From Streptomyces piniterrae (GTDB taxonomy: Bacteria > Actinomycetota > Actinomycetes > Streptomycetales > Streptomycetaceae): DNA of 64,000 nucleotides. Shown here piece after piece: positions 54,689 through 63,979 of the stretch. The notes under the pieces are model-generated. The model was not told the origin of the DNA. It saw only the letters and a program-made list of their open reading frames with translations, and ran no database searches. The translations under genes and the position numbers were made by a program. Location: NCBI RefSeq assembly GCF_005048155.1, contig NZ_SUMB01000005.1, positions 62,001 through 126,000 of the forward strand, in the 5' to 3' direction. How positions within the stretch are numbered: the first letter of the stretch is position 1; every line of letters begins with the position of its first letter.

Positions 54689-56577
54689 AGGATATTCGTC
54701 GCAAGGTTCGCAGAGCGCAGACCATCGTGCCGTTCGGAGTCGGCGGAATCATCGACATTCGAGGCGAATCGTTCGTCGCCGCCGACATTCGCAGTTGGGC
54801 GGTGAACGGTGAACGGGTCGAATCCCCGCGGCTGGCATCGAAATTGGGCGTGCAGGGCTTCCGCTCGGCCCCCGTCATCCCCTCCGGCAAGGCCGCATAT
54901 GCGTCCCGTATCGGGCCCACGTACGTGCGGTTCCCCAAATGGTTGTTCTGCCCTCAGTGCAGGAAGATGGTGCTCTGGCGACAGGATCTCGAGCAATGGG
55001 GGAAGCAGGCGGTATGCGGTAGTTGCTCCGGGAAGCCGCAGTTGGCCCCCATGCGTTTCATTCAGGTGTGCCGGGACGGCCACATGGCCGACATCGACTG
55101 GCGGCGGTGGGCCCACTCCAGGGGCGAAGGGCACGACGAACGTCAGTGCCGGGTCTACAGACTTCGATTTGTCGCAACTCCCCAATCTTCCGGTCTGGAA
55201 GCCCTGCGAGTCGTCTGCGTGGCCTGTCGCGCCGGACGGAATCTGGCGGGGATAAGCCAGAAGAACGTGCTCAAGCAGGTCGGCCTGAAATGTACGGGAA
55301 GCCACCCCTGGCAACCCGTGAGTGATGAGCCGGACCCCTGTGAGGAGACACCGCAAGCTGTGCAGCGCGGTGCTTCCAACGTGTACTTCCCGATCACACA
55401 TTCGGCCCTCGACATTCCCGCGCCCGAAGGGGTTTCCGAGGAAGACGAAATGGCCCAGGAGGTCTACAACCACCGTTTTTGGCCCGACTTCAAGAGCTCT
55501 GTGAACGGACCTGCCTCTGCTGTCTTCATGGAGTACATAGCACGGGACTGCGACGTTCCGGAGGAATTCGTCGAGACTCTGCGGCGGCGCCATGCGGAAG
55601 AGGCTGCCTCGATGCCGTCGGCGGAGGACCCGGACGACGATCTCAGCATCGCCGAATGGGCAGCCTTCTCCGCGCCGGAGTCCGTCGCCGGATCCCAGAC
55701 CTTCTCCGTCCGCCGCACCCACCTCGGAGTGCAGCATCACGACCCAGGATCCATGCAGGAACTGGACGCACGGATCTCCGGAATCGTCGTGGCCGACCGC
55801 GTACGCGAAGTCCGCGCGCTCGAAGGATTCTCGCGCTACGAGCCTAATGCCGGCGACGGCGACCAGGGCACAGGCGGCCGTGTGGTGTCGGTCAACACCC
55901 AGTCCCGGGCCAAGTGGCTGCCCGCCGTCGACACCTACGGTGAAGGAATCTTCATCTCCGTGGACGAGCAACGACTGAGCACATGGGAGGCACTTCCGTC
56001 GGTGCGTGCCTGGACCGGACGGATCGAGCGCAATCTAAACCATTCCTTCAAGGCCGACCGCCTCAGGGACAAGTCCGGTCCGAAGCTCCTCCCGCGATTC
56101 GTGATGCTGCACACCCTGGCCCATCACTTCATCCGCCAGCTCTCCTACGACAGCGGTTACAACGCGGCATCGCTGCGCGAACGTGTCTATGCCCGAAGTC
56201 ATGCCCCGGGCAGTGAACTCCCACCACAGGCAGGGGTTTTCATATACACCGCCGCAGGGGACGCGGAGGGAACGCTGGGAGGCCTCGTCCGTCAGGGCCG
56301 GCCGCCGAATCTCGTCGAGACCCTGGTCCGTTTGCTCGAGTCGGCGCAATGGTGCTCCCAGGACCCGCTCTGCGCGGATTCGACCGGCAGGTCCCTGGCC
56401 AACCTCAACCGGGCCGCCTGTCATGCCTGCACACTGCTTCCCGAGACGTGCTGCGAGATCGACAACTCCCTTTTGGACAGGACCTTGTTGATCGGTGACG
56501 ACGAGGTCCCGGGATTCTTCCGGGACGTCGTCCAAGCCGCACTGGACGAGTCGGCGGAGGCCGTTGATCTGCCGTGA
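54685..56577 (+). CDS. DrmB (DUF1998) protein
   Basis: A 630-residue DrmB-like protein. The N-terminus RKVRRAQTIVPFGVGGIIDI is typical. A Cys4 zinc cluster lies at CPQC (about 89-92) and CGSC (111-114), then FIQVCRDGHMADIDW. The DUF1998 domain covers about 470-600 with HTLAHHFIRQL, GVFIYTAAGDAEGTLGGL, CSQDPLC and CHACTLLPETC. In DISARM, DrmB pairs with DrmA to load on DNA. ATG 54685 overlaps drmA by ATGA. Some of its codons are less GC-biased than those of the core genes around the island, a sign of transfer. Confidence 0.93.
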   Translation: MKDIRRKVRRAQTIVPFGVGGIIDIRGESFVAADIRSWAVNGERVESPRLASKLGVQGFRSAPVIPSGKAAYASRIGPTYVRFPKWLFCPQCRKMVLWRQDLEQWGKQAVCGSCSGKPQLAPMRFIQVCRDGHMADIDWRRWAHSRGEGHDERQCRVYRLRFVATPQSSGLEALRVVCVACRAGRNLAGISQKNVLKQVGLKCTGSHPWQPVSDEPDPCEETPQAVQRGASNVYFPITHSALDIPAPEGVSEEDEMAQEVYNHRFWPDFKSSVNGPASAVFMEYIARDCDVPEEFVETLRRRHAEEAASMPSAEDPDDDLSIAEWAAFSAPESVAGSQTFSVRRTHLGVQHHDPGSMQELDARISGIVVADRVREVRALEGFSRYEPNAGDGDQGTGGRVVSVNTQSRAKWLPAVDTYGEGIFISVDEQRLSTWEALPSVRAWTGRIERNLNHSFKADRLRDKSGPKLLPRFVMLHTLAHHFIRQLSYDSGYNAASLRERVYARSHAPGSELPPQAGVFIYTAAGDAEGTLGGLVRQGRPPNLVETLVRLLESAQWCSQDPLCADSTGRSLANLNRAACHACTLLPETCCEIDNSLLDRTLLIGDDEVPGFFRDVVQAALDESAEAVDLP

Positions 56578-57674
56578 GGTTTCCTTCCCTTCTCACCCTC
56601 GAAACCGAGCAGCAGGCGGTCGTCGATCTCCCGTTCCACGGATGCCACGTGGTCACCGGAGCACCCGGTGCGGGAAAGAGCGCGATGGCGGTCTATCGCG
56701 CCTGGGCGCTGGCAACCGCAGGTCGCGAAGTCACCCTCTTGGCACGTTCCAACCTGCTGCGTCAGTACCTCGCTCAGGCGGCCCCCGACCTCACCGAGAC
56801 CCTCACCGTCACCACCTTCCATCGATGGGTCAGGGCATTTTGGAGGGCGCGATTCCAAACCACACCCCCGCAGACCGACGAGGGTGGTTGGAGCTACGAC
56901 TGGTTCGAGATGCAGCGGGACTGCGTCCTGAATCAGGTCAGGTCCACGGCGCATCTGGTGATCGATGAGGGGCAGGATCTTCCCGCCGGATTCTACGATT
57001 TGTGCCGCATCCTCGACATCGGCGTCACGGTTTTCGCCGACGAAGAGCAGCGAATCGGCGACGATCAGAGCACCTTGTCCGAAATGTGCCGAGCGCTCTC
57101 CGTGCGTTCCGATCCGCTCGTACTGCGCGAGAATCATCGGAACAGCCGCGAGATTTCCATGCTGGCCTCCGAGTTCCATAAGAACGACTATGGCGAGGAT
57201 CATCTGCCCGCGCCATCCGGTCGGATGCCCTGTGTCCTGAGAATTCCTTCCCTCGGGCACCTTCTCACCGGCATTCATCAATATTTCATCGCACAGCCGG
57301 AGCGGAGTATCGGGATCATCTGCAGATCGACCCTTCTGCTCCGGGATATTCAGAGCAGGCTCACGCGCCACGGTCTCGCCAAGTACACCCAGGCCTATGT
57401 GCACGATGACGAGTATCGAAAGGACATGGACTTCTCCGGAAAATCCATCCGGATCGTGAGCACGGCCAGCATGAAGGGCCTCGAGTTCGACAGCGTATTC
57501 GTCCCGGACCTGGACACCTATACGGAGGACCCGACGAGCGTCGGCGCACGTCTGCGCTTCTTCGTGCTGTGCACTCGCGCTCGCGAAGATCTCCACTTGA
57601 TGTATCGCGGCCCGAAAGAGCCGGCGATCTTGTCGAGCATCCCGGAATCCTTGTTGGCCCGACAGGCCGGTTGA
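56574..57674 (+). CDS. UvrD/Rep-like SF1 ATPase
   Basis: A 366-residue protein. Walker A is GAPGAGKSAM (29-38), Walker B VIDEGQD (about 129-135, with Gly instead of the usual Ala), motif IV-like LRENHRNSREI, and the C-terminal FVLCTRAREDLHL matches SF1 motif VI. It is short for a UvrD helicase (usually over 650), lacking the large 1B/2B insertions, so it may be an ATPase switch rather than a processive helicase. GTG 56574 overlaps the DrmB stop by GTGA. It ends the operon; a hairpin follows about 85 bases on. Confidence 0.88.
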   Translation: MRFPSLLTLETEQQAVVDLPFHGCHVVTGAPGAGKSAMAVYRAWALATAGREVTLLARSNLLRQYLAQAAPDLTETLTVTTFHRWVRAFWRARFQTTPPQTDEGGWSYDWFEMQRDCVLNQVRSTAHLVIDEGQDLPAGFYDLCRILDIGVTVFADEEQRIGDDQSTLSEMCRALSVRSDPLVLRENHRNSREISMLASEFHKNDYGEDHLPAPSGRMPCVLRIPSLGHLLTGIHQYFIAQPERSIGIICRSTLLLRDIQSRLTRHGLAKYTQAYVHDDEYRKDMDFSGKSIRIVSTASMKGLEFDSVFVPDLDTYTEDPTSVGARLRFFVLCTRAREDLHLMYRGPKEPAILSSIPESLLARQAG

Positions 57675-57758
57675 TCTTGCGGCGCAGTCGTTCCCTCCAG
57701 CGCCGGCGTCGCCCCGTCCCCCGGCGCGGGCCCGGCCCGAGGGGCGGCAGTTGCGCAC

Positions 57759-57781
57759 CCCGGTCGGATGCTCCGACCGGG
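57759..57781 (+). terminator. defence operon terminator candidate
   Basis: CCCGGTCGGA and TCCGACCGGG form a 10-bp stem with a 3-base loop. It lies in the 412-base gap 57675-58086, which shows no gene and no duplicate of the tRNA 3' end. Confidence 0.7.
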
Positions 57782-58086
57782 TGGCACCCGGAATGGTGTC
57801 CCGGCGTGTTTGCCGGGTCGAGGAGACCGACCGCTCCGAGTACACCCATGGGCCTTCCCCGCCGTAGGGAGCAGCGCGGATACTTCTCGGCCTCCCGAGT
57901 TCGGCGGCGTCTGCTGCCCGGCCAACTGGTCGGCGGCCCTCGCCGGACCGCCACGAAGAACCACGGACACGGGGACCGACGCCCAGGCCGTGCAGGCCTC
58001 GGCCCGGGTGAGCGCCGAAGACGCCCTTGGCCGGTTGCGGAACGGGTCGCCCGGGTTTTGCGGGTTCGCGGCGTAGATTCGCCGGC

Positions 58087-59202
58087 ATGGTGACTTCGAT
58101 GACGCGCGATGACTATGAGCGACGCATGGAGCGGGCCGGACAGTCGGCCGCCGAGGTCGGGCTGGCCGGGCTGATCGTGACGCCGGGGCCGGATCTGACG
58201 TGGCTGTGCGGATACCGGCCGCCGGCCGTCACCGAACGGCTGACCGCGCTGGTGATCACGCCGGGGAGCCGGCCGCGGCTGCTGGTGCCGGAGCTGGAGC
58301 GGCCCGACGCGGAGCGGTCCGCCGGGGCCGGGGCGGTGGACGTGTCCGGGTGGAGCGATGGCGGCGACCCGTACGGGGAGGCCGCCAAGTGGCTGGAGCC
58401 GCGGGGGCGTTTCGGGGTGTCGGACTCGACCTGGGCGATGCACCTGCTGGGGCTGCAGCGCTCGCTCCCGGAGAGCACGTACGGCGCGCTGACGGAGATG
58501 CTGCCGATGCTGCGCGCAGTCAAGGACGCGCATGAGGTGGCGCGGCTGGCGGCGGCCGGGGCGGCCGCTGACGCCACGTACGAGGAGATCCTGGGCGTGC
58601 CCTTCGCCGGACGCCGGGAGTGCGATGTGGCGGCGGATCTCGCCCGGCTGCTGATCGAACACGGGCACAGCCAGGTGGACTTCACGGTCGTGGGGTCGGG
58701 CCCCAACGGCGCCAATCCGCACCATGAGGCGGGCGAGCGGGTCATCCAGGACGGTGACATGGTCGTCCTCGACTTCGGTGGTCTGAAGGACGGGTACGGG
58801 TCGGATACGACACGGACCGTGCATGTCGGGGAGCCGGGCGCCGAGGAGCGCAAGGTGCACGACATCGTGCGGGAGGCGCAGCAGGCGGCGTTCGAGGCGG
58901 TACGGCCCGGCGTCGCCTGCCAGGACATCGACCGGGTGGCCAGGAAGGTCATCAAGGCCGCGGGGTACGGGGAGTACTTCATCCACCGCACGGGGCACGG
59001 CATCGGGGTGACCACGCATGAGCCGCCGTACATGGTGGAGGGCGAGCATCTGCCGCTGGTCCCGGGGATGTGCTTCTCGATCGAACCGGGGATCTATCTG
59101 CCGGGGCGCTTCGGGGTGCGGATCGAGGACATCGTGACGTGCACGGCGACGGGCGGGCGACGGCTGAACGAGACGGCTCGGGAGATGGCGGTGGTGGGGT
59201 AG
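58087..59202 (+). CDS. M24-family Xaa-Pro peptidase
   Basis: A 371-residue pita-bread metallopeptidase. The N-domain (about 1-140) has LIVTPGPDLTWLCGYRP, as in prolidases and aminopeptidase P. In the catalytic domain the metal ligands are read as Asp in VVLDFGG and YGSDTTRT, His in HRTGHGIGV, Glu in FSIEPGIYL and Glu in VRIEDIV. It cleaves X-Pro bonds in the cytoplasm. ATG 58087 is the first start; GTG 58090 and ATG 58099 follow closely. It marks the return to core genes after the island. Confidence 0.93.
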   Translation: MVTSMTRDDYERRMERAGQSAAEVGLAGLIVTPGPDLTWLCGYRPPAVTERLTALVITPGSRPRLLVPELERPDAERSAGAGAVDVSGWSDGGDPYGEAAKWLEPRGRFGVSDSTWAMHLLGLQRSLPESTYGALTEMLPMLRAVKDAHEVARLAAAGAAADATYEEILGVPFAGRRECDVAADLARLLIEHGHSQVDFTVVGSGPNGANPHHEAGERVIQDGDMVVLDFGGLKDGYGSDTTRTVHVGEPGAEERKVHDIVREAQQAAFEAVRPGVACQDIDRVARKVIKAAGYGEYFIHRTGHGIGVTTHEPPYMVEGEHLPLVPGMCFSIEPGIYLPGRFGVRIEDIVTCTATGGRRLNETAREMAVVG

Positions 59203-59242
59203 GGGAGGGGGAGGGGGAGGTCGGCGGACGGCGGCACGGAGG

Positions 59243-60418
59243 TCAGCGCCGTTCCGGAGCCGGTGTGCGGAGGCGGTGTGCGGCGGTGGTGCCCAGGGCC
59301 AGCGAGACCGCTTCGAGGGCGCTGGTGAACGACACCTCGCTCAGCACCCCGGGCGCCGCGACCTGGTCGCCCGCCAGATAGACGCCGTATCCGCGGTCCA
59401 CGGCCGGGCGGTCGCGCCAGGTGGTGCCCGGCAGATCCAGCGCTCCCGTACGGCCGGTGGCCAGCGCCTCGCGGCGCCAGGTGGTGCGCTCGCGCCAGCC
59501 CGGGAAGCCGGCGTCCAGGAGCCGTTCGGCGCGGGCGACGCCGTCGGCACGCCGCTCTCCAGGGGCGATGCCGATCTGGCACTGGAGGAGCTGTTCGCCG
59601 TGCGGCGCGAGGCCCGGATCCTGGCAGGTGAAACGTTCGACCCAGCCGGAGAAGTCCAGCCCGGAGAGCGCGAACGGGTCGCCGCGCCGGGTCCGTACGG
59701 CGATGTCCAGGAGGGTCGTGCGCGCGCTGCTCCAGGTGAGGCCTTCGTCCTTGAGGAGGGTGCGGGCCGCGTCCAGGTGGGTGGCGACGATCACCGGGTG
59801 GTCCTCCGGAACCGCGTCGACGCGGGAGCCGGTCTCGATGCGTACGCCCAGGCCACGGGCGTGCGCCGCCATCCGCCCGATCAGCGCGCTCCAGCCGCCG
59901 CGGATGTAGTGGGCCTCGGGCGGGAGGGCCGTGGTGCGGCGCAGGCGTTCCTGGACGAAGGCGGCGGAGAGCAGGCCCGGGTCGTGGTGGAAGGTGGCGA
60001 CGCCCACGTAGTTGGCGGCGGCACGCGCTGCCGGTTCGCCGGCCTGGGCGCTCGCCCAGGTGAGAAAGTCCTGGTCAACGGGGGCGTGCTTGCGGCTGCG
60101 CAGCTTCAGGATGCCGAGCGGGGGCAGTCGGCGCAGACCGCCGTGGTGGAAGAAGCGCAGGCCGGCGGCGCCCCGGAGCGGCAGCGCGGCGAGCGGCTCG
60201 AGCAGGCCGCGCTGCTTGAGCCAGGTCCAGTGCGGGCCTCGGCTGTAGAGGGCGTGCGGGCCTTCGTTGGTGCGGTAGGGAGCGTCGGCGGTGCGGGCGC
60301 GGCCGCCGAGGGAACGGTGCGCTTCGTGGAGGGTGACGGCGGCGCCGGCCTCGGCCGCCGAGATGGCGGCGGTCAGGCCGGCGAAGCCGCCTCCGATGAC
60401 GGTGAGCTGCTGGGGCAT
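59243..60418 (-). CDS. FAD-dependent amine-oxidase-like oxidoreductase
   Basis: A 391-residue flavoprotein. The N-terminal dinucleotide motif is TVIGGGFAGLTAAISAAEAGAAVTLHEA, followed by SLGGRART, typical of amine oxidases, phytoene desaturases and protoporphyrinogen oxidase relatives. The C-terminus has GYGVYLAGDQVAAPG, the second FAD motif. The substrate is unknown. ATG 60418 is chosen because the FAD motif follows directly; upstream frame sequence is a Thr-His repeat and is rejected. Confidence 0.9.
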   Translation of the reverse strand: MPQQLTVIGGGFAGLTAAISAAEAGAAVTLHEAHRSLGGRARTADAPYRTNEGPHALYSRGPHWTWLKQRGLLEPLAALPLRGAAGLRFFHHGGLRRLPPLGILKLRSRKHAPVDQDFLTWASAQAGEPAARAAANYVGVATFHHDPGLLSAAFVQERLRRTTALPPEAHYIRGGWSALIGRMAAHARGLGVRIETGSRVDAVPEDHPVIVATHLDAARTLLKDEGLTWSSARTTLLDIAVRTRRGDPFALSGLDFSGWVERFTCQDPGLAPHGEQLLQCQIGIAPGERRADGVARAERLLDAGFPGWRERTTWRREALATGRTGALDLPGTTWRDRPAVDRGYGVYLAGDQVAAPGVLSEVSFTSALEAVSLALGTTAAHRLRTPAPERR

Positions 60419-60704
60419 GGGGTGTGTCCTCCGCTGCGTCGTGTGTGCGTGGCCGTGTGTTCGTAGCCGGGTGCTCGTGGTGTGCATTCGTGCCGTGGGT
60501 GCGTGCTTGTGTGTTCGCGGCTGTGTGTTCGTGGGCTTGGACGGATGGGGTGGCGCGGGATGTGACATGTGGTCGGCGGAGAGGATGTTTGCGCAGGTCA
60601 GGAGGCATCTGAGGGGGCGTTGTCAGTGGGGTGGTTCACGATGGGGTGTGCAGGCGCGGACCGGGCCTGCGGCGGGGCACGATCGGGGCGAAGGCGGTGA
60701 TCGC

Positions 60705-61373
60705 GTGGCAGGGCGCGGCAGGGAGACGGTGCGGGCGGTGCGGCGGCCGGAGGTGCGGTTGCCGGAGCTGGCGCCGTATGACGGCGGGGAGTTGGAGCCC
60801 GAGGGGGATTACGACGGGCTGGAGTTCGCGGACGCCGACTGGGCGGGGCAGCAGGGGCGCGGCGCGCGCTTCATGGACTGTGCGGTGCGGCGCTGCGCGC
60901 TGGACGAGACGGTGCTGAGCCGGGCGCGGATCATCGACAGCGTGCTGAGCGGTGTGCGCGGTGTCGGGACGGATCTGTCGCAGGCGTCACTGCGCGATGT
61001 GGAGGTGTCCGATGCCCGGCTCGGCGGGACACAGATGCACGGCGCGGTGCTGGAGCGGGTGGTGGTGCGCGGCGGGAAGATCGACTTTCCGAATCTGCGT
61101 CAGGCGAAGCTGCGGGATGTCGCCTTCGAGGGGTGCGTGCTGGTCGAGGCCGATTTCTCGGGTGCGGAGCTGGAACGGGTGACGTTCGACGACTGCACCC
61201 TCGCGCGGCTGGATCTCACCGGGGCGCGGATGAAGGACGTCGATCTGCGCGGGGCGGCCGCGGTGGATATCGCGCGGGGGATCGACCGGTTGTCGGGCGC
61301 GGTGATCAGCGCGTCCCAACTGCTCGATCTGGCCCCGGCGTTCGCGGCGCAGATAGGCGTACGGGTGGAGTGA
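60705..61373 (+). CDS. pentapeptide-repeat protein
   Basis: A 222-residue protein whose central part (about 45-190) is built of five-residue repeats of the A(D/N)LXX kind: FADADWAG, LDETVLSRARI, TDLSQASLRD, ADFSGAELERVTFDD and LDLTGARMKDVDLRG. These form right-handed beta-helices. Some such proteins shield gyrase or serve as structural scaffolds, but no role can be set here. GTG 60705 has an AAGGCGG site; the true start could be slightly further in. Confidence 0.82.
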   Translation: MAGRGRETVRAVRRPEVRLPELAPYDGGELEPEGDYDGLEFADADWAGQQGRGARFMDCAVRRCALDETVLSRARIIDSVLSGVRGVGTDLSQASLRDVEVSDARLGGTQMHGAVLERVVVRGGKIDFPNLRQAKLRDVAFEGCVLVEADFSGAELERVTFDDCTLARLDLTGARMKDVDLRGAAAVDIARGIDRLSGAVISASQLLDLAPAFAAQIGVRVE

Positions 61374-61562
61374 GGGGGAGCGGCGGGGAGCCCGTGGCGC
61401 TCGCCCCTCGGCTCCGTGGCGCACGCCCCTGGGCCCCGTGGTGTTCCCCCTCGCGCCCGTCGCGCTCACCCCTCGGCCTCTGTGGCGTATGCCTCGCGGC
61501 TCGGTGGCGCCGCCCGGCGGTGCCCGTGCTGGGGCTCAGTCCTCCGGGTGTCGTGGGCGTGG

Positions 61563-62060
61563 TCAGACGCGCGGGAAGCGGGCCTGGAGGTCCCAGATGG
61601 CCGGGTTGTCGCCGAGACCTTCGTGCATGTCGGTGAGGTCGGCGATCAGGTCGTGCAGAAAGTCGCGGGCCTCGCGGCGCAGCGCGGAGTGGTTGAAGGT
61701 GAGCGGGGGTTCCTCGGCCGGCATCCAGTCGGCCTCGACGTCCACCCACCCGAAGCGGCGCTCGAAGAGCATCCGGTCGCTGGATTCGGTGAAGTCCAGC
61801 TCGGCGTGAATGGGGCGGGCGGAGCGGCTGCCGCGCGGGTCGCTGTCGAGCTGCTCGACGATGTCGCACAGCGCCCAGGCGAAGTCGAGCACCGGCACCC
61901 AGCCCCAGTCGGTGGACAGCTCGCGGTCCGCCTTGGTGTCGGCGATATAGACGTCGCCGCAGAAGAGGTCGTGCCGCAGGGTGCGTACGTCCGCCGTCCG
62001 GTAGTCCATCTGGGGAGGGTCCGGAAACCGGCGGGAGAGCGAATAGCCGAGGTCGATCAC
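61563..62060 (-). CDS. conserved hypothetical protein
   Basis: A 165-residue, acidic, Trp-rich soluble protein. Motifs include DVYIADTKADRELSTDWGWVPVLDFAW and RRFGWVDVEADWMPAEEPPLTFNH. This looks like an actinobacterial immunity- or SUKH-like hypothetical family, but I cannot name it. ATG 62060 begins MIDLGYSLSRRF. No signal peptide is seen. It is divergent from the SGNH hydrolase gene. Confidence 0.7.
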   Translation of the reverse strand: MIDLGYSLSRRFPDPPQMDYRTADVRTLRHDLFCGDVYIADTKADRELSTDWGWVPVLDFAWALCDIVEQLDSDPRGSRSARPIHAELDFTESSDRMLFERRFGWVDVEADWMPAEEPPLTFNHSALRREARDFLHDLIADLTDMHEGLGDNPAIWDLQARFPRV

Positions 62061-62183
62061 GTCTTGATGGTGTCACGCCGGTGCGGCCGGGGGAGCGCCG
62101 GCACCGGCCGGCCCGGGGTCGGCAGTCGGCCTAGGGACCGGTGGCGGAACTCCCTTGCCCGACGACAAGGTGGGGGAATGATC

Positions 62184-63779
62184 ATGTCTGGTTCTTTGGT
62201 GAGGCGATCGGCGGTCGCCGCCCTCGGGGCGGTTGCGCTGGCCGCTCTGCCGGTGCTGCCGGACGTGCCGGGCGGTCTCGGCCCGCAGCGGGCGACGGCG
62301 CGCGCTGCGGGCGCGGACGGACGAGGCGACAGGGGTCACGGCGCCGGCCGGCAGCAGAATGCCGACGACTACGACTACGGCTACGGCGACTACGAATTCG
62401 GCGACGACGACTACGACTACTACGGCGACGACGATTACGGCTACGGCGACTACGAATTCGGCGACTACGGCGATTACGGCGACTTCGACCCCGAATTCGG
62501 CGGCTACGGGGACTACGGGGACTACGGGGAGGGTCAGGGCCACAGTCACCGCCATGGCACGGCCCATCGCCACGGCAAGGCCCACAGCCACGGTCGGAGC
62601 CAGGGCCACCATCACCGCAAGGCCCGGTGGCGGGGCGGTTGGGCCGCGTCGCCGCAGGCGCCGAACAACGTCTTCCGCAACAACTGGTCCCGGGTCGGCT
62701 TCGCGCGCCAGACCATCCGGCAGGTGGTGCGCGTCAGCACCGGCGGCTCGCAGGCCCGTATCGAGCTGTCCAACCGCTACGGCACTACGCCGCTCAAGGT
62801 GGCCGGGGCGACCATCGCCCGCACCGACCACGGTGCTTCGGTGCAGGCCGGCTCGGTGCGGCGGCTGACCTTCGGGCACCGGCGGTCGGCGACCGTCCCC
62901 GCGGGGGGCGAGCTGCGCAGCGACGCGGTGGCGCTGAAGGTCCGCGCCCTGGAGTCGCTGACCGTCACGCTGTATCTGGACGAGCCGACCGGCCCGGCCA
63001 CGTTCCACGGGTTGGCCTCGGCCACGAGCTATCGCGCGGACGGCGACCACCGCTCCGATGTCGGGGCCAAGGCCTTCACCAGCACCTCGCGCTCCTGGTA
63101 CTACCTCTCGGGCGTCGAGGTGGCCGGCGGCCGCGCTCGGCACCGCGATGGAGTAGTGGCCTTCGGGGACTCCATCACCGACGGTTTCGGCTCCAGGGTC
63201 GACGCCGACAACCGCTACCCGGACGAGCTGGCCGAGCGGTTCGCCGCCGCCGGGCGGTCGCGCAGCGTCGTCAACCACGGGATCACCGGCAACCAGCTCA
63301 CCAACAACTCGGAGTGGGCCGGCGAGAAGGCCCTGACCCGCTTCCGCAGGGACGTACTGAACGAACCGAACGTGGGCACCGTCATCCTGCTGGAGGGCAT
63401 CAACGACATCGGCATGAGCGAGTGGCAGGGCGTGACGGGCGGTCCGACGCCGAGCCGCACGGTGGAGGAACTGATCGCTGCACAGCGTGAGTTGGTACGT
63501 CAGGCGCATGCGAAGGGCCTGAAGGTGATCGGTGCGACGCTGACGCCGTTCAAGGGCGCGCAGTATTACAACGAGCGCGGCGAGAACAAGCGCGATGCGC
63601 TCAACGACTGGATCCGGACCTCCGACGAGTTCGACGGGGTGCTGGACCTGGACCGGGCGCTCGCCGACCCCGCCGACCGGGACCGGCTGGCGGCGGCGTA
63701 CGACATCGGCGACCATCTGCACCCGAACGACGCCGGCTACCGCGCGATGGCCGACGCGGTGGACATCGACGGGCTCTGA
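62184..63779 (+). CDS. secreted SGNH/GDSL hydrolase with acidic Tyr/Gly and His-rich insert
   Basis: A 531-residue exported esterase-like enzyme. A signal peptide covers about 1-40. Residues about 55-115 are a low-complexity run of Asp, Tyr and Gly (DYxYGDYEFGD units), and about 118-146 are His-rich (HSHRHG, HRHGKAHSHG, HHHRK). The catalytic core follows: VVAFGDSITDGFGS (block I, Ser), NHGITGNQ (block II), EGINDIG (block III) and DHLHPNDAGY (block V, Asp-His). ATG 62184 has GGGGG seven bases upstream; ATG 62178 sits too close to it. The substrate may be a lipid or polysaccharide ester. Confidence 0.9.
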   Translation: MSGSLVRRSAVAALGAVALAALPVLPDVPGGLGPQRATARAAGADGRGDRGHGAGRQQNADDYDYGYGDYEFGDDDYDYYGDDDYGYGDYEFGDYGDYGDFDPEFGGYGDYGDYGEGQGHSHRHGTAHRHGKAHSHGRSQGHHHRKARWRGGWAASPQAPNNVFRNNWSRVGFARQTIRQVVRVSTGGSQARIELSNRYGTTPLKVAGATIARTDHGASVQAGSVRRLTFGHRRSATVPAGGELRSDAVALKVRALESLTVTLYLDEPTGPATFHGLASATSYRADGDHRSDVGAKAFTSTSRSWYYLSGVEVAGGRARHRDGVVAFGDSITDGFGSRVDADNRYPDELAERFAAAGRSRSVVNHGITGNQLTNNSEWAGEKALTRFRRDVLNEPNVGTVILLEGINDIGMSEWQGVTGGPTPSRTVEELIAAQRELVRQAHAKGLKVIGATLTPFKGAQYYNERGENKRDALNDWIRTSDEFDGVLDLDRALADPADRDRLAAAYDIGDHLHPNDAGYRAMADAVDIDGL

Positions 63780-63904
63780 GGCACTTGCGGGAAGCCGATC
63801 GCTGGGCCCCGGGAGCGGCCTGCCCCGGAAGCCCCGGAGACCCCGAGAACCGCCCCCGGAAACGGCCGAGGGCCGGCCCCCAGGGGAGCCGACCCTCCGC
63901 CGTA

Positions 63905-63957
63905 CTCAGGCGCACCCGCCTCAGGCGCACCCGCCTCAGGCGCACCCGCCTCAGGCG
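63905..63957. repeat. 15-bp tandem repeat, 3.5 copies
   Basis: CTCAGGCGCACCCGC units at 63905, 63920 and 63935, with a partial fourth to 63957. A related motif, TCACGCCGAAGTC, occurs nearby twice (ending 63972 and 64000), so the 3' end of the gene to the right seems locally duplicated. Confidence 0.85.
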
Positions 63958-63979
63958 GTCACGCCGAAGTCGTCACGCC

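Noticed and set aside
57675..58086. Possible att site copying the tRNA-Thr 3' end
   Set aside because: No stretch resembling the T-arm and acceptor of the tRNA was found on either strand.
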